A model generated the notes under the pieces. It was not told the DNA's origin. It saw nothing but the letters and a program-made list of their open reading frames with translations, and ran no database searches. Shown here one piece after another: positions 54,917 to 62,148 of a stretch of DNA of 64,000 bases (positions are counted from its first letter, which is position 1; the number at the start of each line of letters is the position of its first letter). The position numbers and the translations under genes were made by a program. Source of the stretch: Anthocerotibacter panamensis C109 (GTDB lineage Bacteria; Cyanobacteriota; Cyanobacteriia; Gloeobacterales; Anthocerotibacteraceae); assembly GCF_018389385.1 (NCBI RefSeq), contig NZ_CP062698.1, forward strand, positions 248,001 through 312,000. Reading direction: 5' to 3'.

Positions 54917-55792
54917 TTAGCCCACAATTTCATTCGGATCGATGCCCAATTCCTGTAACCGTTGAGCCAGCATTTGGACACGGCGGAGTGCGGTCTCAGT
55001 TTGCTGCTCGGCGAGCTGACGGGCTTGGATTTCCTGTTGGATTTGCTGCTCGGCGAGCTGACGGGCTTGGATTTCCTGTTGGGTTTGCTGCTCGGCGAGC
55101 TGACGGGCTTGGATTTCCTGTTGGGTTTGCTGCTCGGCGAGCTGACGGGCTTGGATTTCCTGTTGTAGCTTCTGTTGTTCAATGCGGATCAAGTCTTCGG
55201 TGAGGGGCGGGGCGAGGACTTCGAGGACGGGGAGCTTGAGGTCAGAAAAGATCGCAGAAACGATAGTCTGTCCCGGTCTAAACTCGGCCCGTTCATAGAT
55301 CTCATCTTCGCGCTCGGGATGGGTCAAAACCCAAACTTGCTGGTCGCGGGGGTCTATGATCCAGTATTCGCAAACCTCGATCATGGCGTACTCAGCCCGC
55401 TTTTGGATGTAGTCCCGGCGGCGGTTATCGCTGACGACTTCGACGACCAAGCAAGGCGTTTCTCCGAGATTGAGCACCCCAGACCCCGAACGGGTCCGCA
55501 GCGCTTCCCACAGCCCCCGCTCACAGACCACCACATCAGGAATCCGGGCACTGTCCTCTTGGGTGCGTACCCCGACGGTTGTTTTAGCCACAAGCTCAAG
55601 ACCCTGGGTCGTGATGTAGCGTTGGAAGCAATAGGCCAAATATTCACAGATCTGGGTATGCTCTGCACTGGGGGTAGCCATAGGTATTAATTGGCCTCGA
55701 TATAATTCATACAGGACCCCCGGTTCTCCCTGAAAGTCCAGGTATTGGGCGAAGGTCAGCTTTTCAGTTTCGGTTGCTGTGGTTGGAGTCAT
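54917..55792 (-). CDS. Uma2-family PD-(D/E)XK-fold protein with coiled-coil tail
   Basis: 291 residues. Uma2 domain (about 10-190): LTFAQYLDFQGEPGVLYELYRGQLIPMATP, PDVVVCE, CLVVEVVSDNRRRDYIQKRAEYA and EYWIIDPRDQQVWVL, containing the acidic and Glu-x-Val nuclease-fold residues. C-terminal 95 residues are a Gln/Glu/Ala-rich coiled coil from four 14-residue repeats (QEIQARQLAEQQTQ). Such genes are very numerous in cyanobacteria; molecular function is unproven. Confidence 0.87.
   Translation of the reverse strand: MTPTTATETEKLTFAQYLDFQGEPGVLYELYRGQLIPMATPSAEHTQICEYLAYCFQRYITTQGLELVAKTTVGVRTQEDSARIPDVVVCERGLWEALRTRSGSGVLNLGETPCLVVEVVSDNRRRDYIQKRAEYAMIEVCEYWIIDPRDQQVWVLTHPEREDEIYERAEFRPGQTIVSAIFSDLKLPVLEVLAPPLTEDLIRIEQQKLQQEIQARQLAEQQTQQEIQARQLAEQQTQQEIQARQLAEQQIQQEIQARQLAEQQTETALRRVQMLAQRLQELGIDPNEIVG
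55001..55168. repeat. Four tandem 42-bp repeats inside the Uma2 gene
   Basis: TTGCTGCTCGGCGAGCTGAC begins units at 55001, 55043, 55085 and 55127. Units are nearly identical (one GGATT versus GGGTT change) and in frame, coding 14 residues each. The near-identity implies recent expansion by slippage or recombination. Confidence 0.9.
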
Positions 55793-55866
55793 GGCGGGCT
55801 CATTTTTTGCAATCCTAGCCTCATTGTAGAACGTTGAGCAGATCCGCCAAGGTGGACGAGACGCGC

Positions 55867-56718
55867 CTAGCCCGTCTCAATCGGCAGGTCTTCGCGGCTA
55901 CCCCATTCGTTCCAGGAACCATCGTAGAGCCGTACGTTGGGATAGCCCAATGCATAGAGCGCAAAGAGGACCGTGCTCGCTGCGACCCCGCCGTTGCAGT
56001 AGGCGATGACCGTATCCTCCGGTTGTATCCCGAGTTGGTCGAACTGTGCTTGCCACACAGCGGGGGACTTAAAGCCCCCGGCGGTGAGCAAATCGGGACG
56101 CGGCAGGTTCACCGCCCCCGGCAGATGGCCCTTGCGTTGGGTGCGGGTGCGCTCCCCTCGGTAGTGTTGAGCCGGTCGAGCATCCAGGAGCCGCACGCCC
56201 GGTTGTCCGAGGAGTTCTGCTAATTCCTCTACCTCGATGCGCCACTCAGGATGGGGACGGGGCACAAATGTCCGGGGTGCATAAACAGGGATGTCGGTAC
56301 TGACCGGATAGCCCCCGCGCTCCCAAGCCGCCCAACCCCCATCGAGGACTGCAACTTGGTCGTGTCCGTAATACTTCAAGGCCCACCATAGCCGCGTGGC
56401 AAACTGAGCGACCCCTTGGTCATAGACAACAACCCGGACCCTATCATCCAGACCAAGCGCACCTAGGCTGCGGGCGAACTGCTCGGGGTTGGCGACTTGA
56501 GCTTTGACCGATTGGGTGGGGTCCACAATGTCCACCGTCCAATCCACGAAAACCGCCCCTGGAATATGACCGGCCAAATACTGGGTCCGCGAGCCCTGAT
56601 AGACTCCTTTTTCGTAGCCATGGCCCAAGTCCTCATGGCTGACGGTACCTCGGATATCTATGATCCTGAGCGTAGGGTCGGTCAGTTGTTCTTGTAGTGC
56701 ACTGCATTCGATGAGCAT
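55867..56718 (-). CDS. Two-domain rhodanese sulfurtransferase
   Basis: 283 residues with two rhodanese domains (1-130 inactive, 145-283 catalytic). Active-site C241 in AYCNGGVAAS; the usual CRxGxT/S loop is CNGGVA, typical of thiosulfate/3-mercaptopyruvate-type enzymes. RIIDIRGTV, HIPGAVFVDW and LLDARPAQHYRGERT are conserved blocks. Cytoplasmic. AAGGA 6 nt before ATG. Adjacent to, but not overlapping, the acyltransferase gene (15-nt gap), possibly cotranscribed. Confidence 0.9.
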   Translation of the reverse strand: MLIECSALQEQLTDPTLRIIDIRGTVSHEDLGHGYEKGVYQGSRTQYLAGHIPGAVFVDWTVDIVDPTQSVKAQVANPEQFARSLGALGLDDRVRVVVYDQGVAQFATRLWWALKYYGHDQVAVLDGGWAAWERGGYPVSTDIPVYAPRTFVPRPHPEWRIEVEELAELLGQPGVRLLDARPAQHYRGERTRTQRKGHLPGAVNLPRPDLLTAGGFKSPAVWQAQFDQLGIQPEDTVIAYCNGGVAASTVLFALYALGYPNVRLYDGSWNEWGSREDLPIETG

Positions 56719-56733
56719 GGCGCGTCCTTGGGA

Positions 56734-58041
56734 TCACTCAGGGACTGTTATAGAGTACCCCAGGGTGTGGAGTTGAGCCAGACATTCCAAAAAGCCCTGA
56801 CGACCAGAGCCCTTGGTCGGGTTGGCTCCTAGGGCGGTGATGGTCTGTATGTCCAAAATATCGCGAGCGAGTTTGGAGAGCTTCTCGGTCGGCCCTAGGT
56901 CCACCAATGCTCCCATACCCAGTTCCTGGAGTCTGCGGACCTGTCCGACATGGTTAACCGGACCAATGAAGGCACAGTCAAGTAGCGCGCGGGTCTGAGA
57001 AAAGTTGACCTCGGACCAAGGCAGAATATCGGTGGTCAAGCCCGAGACCACAGGCATCCGAGCCTTCTGGAAACGGGTGCTTGCCAGGGCTTCGCGGTAG
57101 CGACGGTGGGGCTCTTCGAGGAAGGGCGAATGGTAAGCAGTCGCCACTTTGAGCGCAATGGCCTTAAGTCCGGCAGCTTTGGCCTTAGGGATAATCGCCT
57201 GGATCTCTGCGGCAGGACCAGAGATGACCAATTGGCGCAAGGAATTGCGGTTGGAGACCATCACCGATCCCCCCGCTTCTTGGATGACCTGGAGGATGAC
57301 CGCTTCGTCCCCAATCAGGGCGCACATGGCACCAACAGCGAGGGTCTCTCCCAAGAAAGGCGCGGTGGTGAGGCGGATCAGTTCTGACAGGTCAAAACAA
57401 CCCGCCAAGTGGCAGGCAGTAAGTTCGCCTACGCTGTGTCCGGCGAGCAGTTGGGGCTGGATGCCATAACGGCCCAACAGTCGGGCCATGGCTACACTGG
57501 CGGTCACCGTGGCGGGGCGTTGATAACGCGGATGGGTGCTGCGCGGATCTTCTTCGTCCGCCAAATCCAAAAAAGAAACCTGCTCCCCGGTATGTTGCCA
57601 GAAAGCCAGTTCAGCTTCTTCTCGCACCCGGACGACCACAGGATCAAGGGCCGCTAGATCCTCATAAAAAGTTGCTTTAAGCGAACCAGAACCCGGCATG
57701 ACCCAGGCTAAGGGGGAAGCTACAACCTCCCCATCCACCTCAGATCCCCACCACAGCCCGCGCTGAGCATCGCTCTGAAAATCAGAAGCTTCCTGGAGCG
57801 TGCGGTCCAGGACTTCAAGCCAAGGCTCTGCGCTACTCAGTATGGCAAAGGCGCGGTAAGGACTCCCCGCCATCCGGAGATCTATAGACTGGACCGGTCG
57901 CGGGCTTCCGGCAGAAAGGGCTTGCGCAAGGTTCCGCCGTTGGGCAGCTAAGGCATTCCGCTCGGTGGGCAAATAACCAACCACCAACTGGGACAAAGCA
58001 GCGCTAGGGGCAGAGGTAAGTTCTTGAGTCACAGCGGTCAC
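56734..58041 (-). CDS. Stand-alone malonyl/acyl-transferase-like protein
   Basis: 435 residues from GTG (AGGAG 8 nt upstream). FabD/PKS-AT fold: nucleophile S203 in GHSVGE, catalytic H304 in AYHSPFLEE, plus AATV-like block PATVTASVAMARLLGRYGIQP. The usual GQGSQ at the fold start is GSGSL (residues 117-121), and about 110 extra N-terminal residues and a TALGANPTKGSGRQGFLECLAQLHTLGY tail resemble AT parts of large synthases. No ketosynthase or ACP is nearby. Role, fatty-acid or PKS supply in trans, unresolved. Confidence 0.75.
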   Translation of the reverse strand: MTAVTQELTSAPSAALSQLVVGYLPTERNALAAQRRNLAQALSAGSPRPVQSIDLRMAGSPYRAFAILSSAEPWLEVLDRTLQEASDFQSDAQRGLWWGSEVDGEVVASPLAWVMPGSGSLKATFYEDLAALDPVVVRVREEAELAFWQHTGEQVSFLDLADEEDPRSTHPRYQRPATVTASVAMARLLGRYGIQPQLLAGHSVGELTACHLAGCFDLSELIRLTTAPFLGETLAVGAMCALIGDEAVILQVIQEAGGSVMVSNRNSLRQLVISGPAAEIQAIIPKAKAAGLKAIALKVATAYHSPFLEEPHRRYREALASTRFQKARMPVVSGLTTDILPWSEVNFSQTRALLDCAFIGPVNHVGQVRRLQELGMGALVDLGPTEKLSKLARDILDIQTITALGANPTKGSGRQGFLECLAQLHTLGYSITVPE

Positions 58042-58150
58042 AGTCGGGGCTCCTCAGGGTTCCGGCTCACTCGGAATACTGGCGTGCAGCTTCGTTTATC
58101 ATAGGACACCCCGCGTCCCGTTTGAGCCCAACCGTCCTAGCTAGTCCAGC

Positions 58151-58183
58151 AAAAATGCCCACGCCGGGGCAGGCAGCGGGCAT
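58151..58183 (-). terminator. Terminator after the fasciclin gene
   Basis: On the minus strand ATGCCC and GGGCAT enclose a GC-rich loop, followed by TTTTT, about 20 nt after the stop. The stem is short but the U-run and position fit. Confidence 0.55.
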
Positions 58184-58200
58184 CGATATCCAGTCGGTTT

Positions 58201-58611
58201 TTATTCTTTAGGGAGCAGAACGTTATCGATAACGTGAATGACCCCGTTGTCAGCGTTGATATCTGCCTGCATCACATGGGCATTGTTGACATCGACCTGC
58301 TGCCCTTTGAGGCTGATAGCTACATCAGAACCTTCCACCGTGCGTACTACGCCAGGGCGGATATCTCGGGAGAGGACACGACCGGGGATGACATGGTAGG
58401 TCAGGATCTTCGTGAGTTGGGCTTTGTTCTCTGGTTTCATCAGGTTATTTAGCGTTTCCTTCGGCAGTTTGGCGAAGGCTTCGTCCGTGGGGGCGAAGAC
58501 GGTAAAGGGTCCCTGTTGCTTCAGCGTTTGCGCTAGACCCGCAGCCTGAAGAGCGTTCGCCAGGGTTTTGAAGGTGCCCGCTTGTACAGCGGTGTCAATG
58601 ATATCGGCCAT
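58201..58611 (-). CDS. Fasciclin-domain protein
   Basis: 136 residues forming one FAS1 domain: [37 protein letters not shown] (H1), [43 protein letters not shown] (H2). No signal peptide, so either cytoplasmic or non-classically exported. Adhesion or lipid-related roles are known for FAS1 elsewhere; Synechocystis Sll1483-like single-domain proteins are comparable. Own terminator downstream. Confidence 0.93.
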   Translation of the reverse strand: MADIIDTAVQAGTFKTLANALQAAGLAQTLKQQGPFTVFAPTDEAFAKLPKETLNNLMKPENKAQLTKILTYHVIPGRVLSRDIRPGVVRTVEGSDVAISLKGQQVDVNNAHVMQADINADNGVIHVIDNVLLPKE

Positions 58612-58728
58612 GGCGTGTCAAGCCTCAATGTATCGAACTACACCAAGTTACTACGCACCAGCAACCAGAGAAATCTTCCTGGAATGCCATGTTATTGGGG
58701 GTGCCTTCTAGTAAAAGGGGCTCGTTAC

Positions 58729-59112
58729 TCAGGGCTCCGTCTGATTCCAGAGCCCGTCGAGATGCTCAAGGCTCGCTTGGTTGCCCTGGATCTTGCCCTC
58801 GACAAGGGTAAAGTCTTCGCCCTGCTTGAGCCCGGAAGCTTCCATCGAATCGACAAGCAGGAACTGGAGTTGCGCCACCATAAGTGCTTCTAGGTCGGGG
58901 TCTGGAGCAATCAAATGTTCCCAAGTCCAGGAAATTTCCTGGGGGTGTGCAAGGAGCATGGCTCCCAACAGTTGCGGAAGTTGTTCCCAGGCATAGGTCT
59001 TAAAGACCTGGAGGGCACCTGTGGCGAGGACTTCTTGTTTATCCTGAATGCCGGTCACCAGTTTTAAAGCAGTCAAATTCCAATCTGTTACAGAAAACCC
59101 AGGGCCGTTCAT
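58729..59112 (-). CDS. Conserved small acidic protein of unknown function
   Basis: 127 residues from ATG 59112 (AGGA 6 nt upstream); the frame extends to 59181 but the extra residues look non-coding. Acidic and helical, with FKTYAWEQLPQLLGAMLLAHPQEISWTWEHLIAPDPDLEALMVAQLQFLLVDSM. No signal, membrane segment or known motif. Between rlmD-like and fasciclin genes on the same strand. Confidence 0.55.
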   Translation of the reverse strand: MNGPGFSVTDWNLTALKLVTGIQDKQEVLATGALQVFKTYAWEQLPQLLGAMLLAHPQEISWTWEHLIAPDPDLEALMVAQLQFLLVDSMEASGLKQGEDFTLVEGKIQGNQASLEHLDGLWNQTEP

Positions 59113-59214
59113 GAAGTTCCTCGCGAAGAAGCAGACATGCCACTTCTTAAACTTCCCACAACCTTCCCGTTCCCCCATCAAAACTATCGCTTCCGCGTTA
59201 GATTTTTGTACCCT

Positions 59215-60564
59215 TCACCCTGGCGGCGGACGCTTGAAGTCCAACACCGCTAAGCACTCCACATGATAAGTCTGCGGGAAAAAATCCACCGGCTGTACAT
59301 AGACAAGAGCATAGCCCCCCTGCGTCAAAACCCGCACATCCCGCCCCAGGGTGCTGGGATTACAACTGACATAAATAAGTCGTTGGACAGGGTGCTTCAA
59401 AAGTGCCTGGAGTACCGCCCTGTCACATCCTTTGCGCGGCGGGTCCAGGCAGAGCACATCGGGAGCCATTTTTTGGCGCGGGAGCCATTCCTCGACCGCA
59501 CGCAACTGAAAGCTACAGTTGTTCAAACCATTGCGGTGGGCGTTGGCGCGGGCTTGTTGGACCGAGTCTCCCCAACACTCGATGCCTATGACCGATTTAG
59601 CCCGTTGTGCCAGAGGTAAAGACAGCGTGCCAATGCCGCAGTAGGCGTCCACCACCGTCTGCTCCCCCGTGAGTTGAGCCGCTTGCACCACTAACTGTAC
59701 TAACCGCTCCGCCTGTTCCGTGTTGACCTGAAAAAAAGTCGTTGCCCCAATCTGAAACTCCAGCCCGCAAAAGATTTCCCGTACATAGCCGCGCCCCGTC
59801 ACCGTCCGGGTTTCAGGACCGAAGATGGTATTGCCCGGTCGGTCATTGAGGTTCCATCCGACCCCCACAACCGCAGGGAATTGCCCCATTACCTGCTGCG
59901 CCCAACGCTCTAGACCGGGGGGCTCAGCCGTAGCGACCAGAGTAATCAGCACCTCCCCCGTGCGCCGCCCGATTCTGAAACCCAGATGGCGCAATAACCC
60001 AACCCCAGTTTCCTCGTTGTAGAGTGACCAGCCCTGCTTGCCCAAGGATTCCTTGAGGACCGGCAGGAGCGTATCAAACTGAGGATCTTGAATCGGACAT
60101 TGATTGATGTTGACCATCCGATGCGAACCCTGTCGATAGTAGCCCGCACCCACTTCCCCACTGCTCGTATAAGCCAAGGGATAAGTCACCTTATTGCGGT
60201 AGTGAAAGGGCTCTGTCGCTGCTAGAACCGGCAGAATCGAAGCTTGCACGCCTAGTGCTTGTCGGACGTGCTCCAGCTTAGCTTGCGCCTGACGCCCATA
60301 GTCCACAAATTGCCACTGACATCCCCCGCACTTATCCGCTACGATACAACGCGGGCGGACGCGGTTCTCCCCAGCGACCAAAAGCGCTTCAATGTGCCCG
60401 TAAGCCTCCCGCTCTTTGACCCGCACCAACCGCACCTGCACCCGGTCCCCAGGAGCGCTATTAGGAATGAAAATAACCCGATTCTCCCACCGGGCTACAC
60501 CATCCCCACCAGGAGCCAAGTCTCCAACCGTAACCTCTAAAAGCGCTCCTTGCCTCCAATCCAT
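59215..60564 (-). CDS. 23S rRNA (uracil-C5)-methyltransferase, RlmD/RlmCD type
   Basis: 449 residues from ATG 60564 with GGAG 5 nt upstream. TRAM domain (about 5-65), Fe-S cysteines C73, C79, C82 (CIVADKCGGC) with a later partner, SAM motif VDAYCGIGTLSLPLA, CLDPPRKGCD and nucleophile C401 in VSCNPSTL. It methylates a uridine (m5U) in 23S rRNA, or tRNA in related enzymes. Target uridine not decidable from sequence. Confidence 0.9.
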   Translation of the reverse strand: MDWRQGALLEVTVGDLAPGGDGVARWENRVIFIPNSAPGDRVQVRLVRVKEREAYGHIEALLVAGENRVRPRCIVADKCGGCQWQFVDYGRQAQAKLEHVRQALGVQASILPVLAATEPFHYRNKVTYPLAYTSSGEVGAGYYRQGSHRMVNINQCPIQDPQFDTLLPVLKESLGKQGWSLYNEETGVGLLRHLGFRIGRRTGEVLITLVATAEPPGLERWAQQVMGQFPAVVGVGWNLNDRPGNTIFGPETRTVTGRGYVREIFCGLEFQIGATTFFQVNTEQAERLVQLVVQAAQLTGEQTVVDAYCGIGTLSLPLAQRAKSVIGIECWGDSVQQARANAHRNGLNNCSFQLRAVEEWLPRQKMAPDVLCLDPPRKGCDRAVLQALLKHPVQRLIYVSCNPSTLGRDVRVLTQGGYALVYVQPVDFFPQTYHVECLAVLDFKRPPPG

Positions 60565-60626
60565 GCCCTCTCCGCCGCTCCTTCCAGTGTACTGGGCACT
60601 GCTGAGTGTATACTGGTGAAACACAA

Positions 60627-60698
60627 GGGCGTTTGGCTCAGCGGTAGAGCACTTCCTTCACACGGAAGGGGTCACTGGTTCAAATCCAGTAACGCCCA
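60627..60698 (+). tRNA. tRNA-Val (CAC)
   Basis: Acceptor GGGCGTT (60627-60633) with AACGCCC (60691-60697), D-arm GCTCAGCGGTAGAGC, anticodon loop TTCACAC (anticodon CAC) between CTTCC and GGAAG, T-arm ACTGG TTCAAAT CCAGT, discriminator A60698. CCA not encoded. TATACT at 60609-60614 may be its -10. Confidence 0.95.
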
Positions 60699-60703
60699 TA
60701 CCT

Positions 60704-60740
60704 CAAAACCTGCTTCAGGAGTTGGTTTTAGCGTTTTTAC
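60704..60740 (+). terminator. Possible terminator after tRNA-Val
   Basis: AAAACC and GGTTTT flank CCTG-CTT-CAGG, an imperfect hairpin with T-rich 3' side, then GTTTTT. Weak but positioned right after the tRNA. The gap to 60953 otherwise shows no gene. Confidence 0.35.
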
Positions 60741-60952
60741 AGAGAGGCTAAATCCACCATAAAGCTAGCTAGATTGAGACGGACATAGTAACCGGGCATT
60801 TCGACCCTTCCCTTCAGAAGTACAAAATCGAATGATACTCACTCCAGTTTTGGATATTGCAAAAGTTGACCATAGGCCCAGAGCAATTTGCTCGTCAACG
60901 GGCTCCACCAATGACTATCATCACAATAACTATCTCAAATAGAGGTCCTGCG

Positions 60953-61966
60953 ATGAGGCTCCTGATCCTGGGTGGGACGGTCTTCCTGGGCCGCTATCTG
61001 GTCGAGGGTGCGCTGGCTCGAGGGCATAGGGTCACGCTCTTTAATCGAGGTCAGCATAATCCAGACCTCTTTCCTGGAGTCGAGAAACTGCGCGGGGATC
61101 GGAGTACAGATCTCCGTGCGCTGATGGGCCACTCTTGGGATGCGGTAATCGATACTTGTGGCTTTGTCCCCCGTGTCGTGCAAGCTTCTGCTGAACTGCT
61201 CGCCGATGTAGTGGACCACTATACGTTTATCTCGACAGCCTCCGTCTACCGGGATTTCCGTACCGCGCACTTCGACGAAACCTACCCCCTAGCAACACTG
61301 CCCGAAGCGGTCGTTGCGGATCTCGTGGAGGAGCGGTACCTCGATGAGAAGTATGGTCCCCTAAAAGCGCTGTGTGAGCAGACCGCAGCGCGAGCCATGC
61401 CGGGACGGGTCCTCACGATCCGCCCTGGTCTAATAGTCGGCCCCTATGACCCGAGCGACCGCTTTACCTATTGGCCGCACCGCGTCGCTCAGGGCAAGGA
61501 AGTTTTGGCTCCAGGCCGTCCCGAGGAACCCCGGCAATTCATCGATGTACGTGATTTGGCTCAATGGACCCTACGGCTAGTGGAAGCAGGACAGACCGGA
61601 ATCTTCAACGCCACGGGTCCTGAGCAGGCCGTGACGATGGGGGCATTTTTAGAGGAATGTCAGCAAGTCAGCGGCAGTACAGCACGGTTCGTTTGGGTGG
61701 AGGAAGCCTTTCTCTTTAGGGCTGGAATTGCACCTTGGACGGAGTTACCCCTCTGGATTCCTCAGAGCGAGCACGAAAATGGTTTCTGGCAGATGAATAT
61801 CGACCAAGCTTTGGCGACCGGGTTGACTTTTCGTCCGCTCACCGAGACGATCCGCGACACCCTCGACTGGGCGGCAACCCGTCCTCTGGATTGGGGCTGG
61901 GCGGCGGGGCTCACCCCTACTTGCGAACGGCAACTCCTGGCAAAGTGGCGGGGGGATGTAGCTTGA
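60953..61966 (+). CDS. NAD-dependent epimerase/dehydratase-family protein
   Basis: 337 residues of the extended SDR fold. Nucleotide motif GGTVFLG (8-14), RGQHNPDLFPGVEKLRGDRS, Y-G-P-L-K in place of YxxxK, ISTASVYRDF. The group resembles atypical SDRs related to chloroplast CSP41 or isoflavone-reductase-like enzymes; substrate unknown. GAGG 8 nt before ATG 60953; the frame opens at 60857. Confidence 0.85.
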   Translation: MRLLILGGTVFLGRYLVEGALARGHRVTLFNRGQHNPDLFPGVEKLRGDRSTDLRALMGHSWDAVIDTCGFVPRVVQASAELLADVVDHYTFISTASVYRDFRTAHFDETYPLATLPEAVVADLVEERYLDEKYGPLKALCEQTAARAMPGRVLTIRPGLIVGPYDPSDRFTYWPHRVAQGKEVLAPGRPEEPRQFIDVRDLAQWTLRLVEAGQTGIFNATGPEQAVTMGAFLEECQQVSGSTARFVWVEEAFLFRAGIAPWTELPLWIPQSEHENGFWQMNIDQALATGLTFRPLTETIRDTLDWAATRPLDWGWAAGLTPTCERQLLAKWRGDVA

Positions 61967-62148
61967 ATTCAGAGACCTGAAGTGAGGGCTTCTCCTGCTT
62001 TGGGTACCCCACCGCTCACAACCGATGGGTGACGTGTAGCTGGTTAGACCACCCGGTTATAGGTTGCACGAAGCGTCTGTCTAAACCATCAGTAGAAGCT
62101 TGATCTAAAACCCTGAGAAATCCCAAACCACAGTCTAAGCAAACCACC

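Noticed and set aside
54988-55203. 42-bp repeats read as a CRISPR or as a repetitive minus/plus protein
   Set aside because: Repeats are contiguous with no spacers and are in frame in the Uma2 coiled coil.
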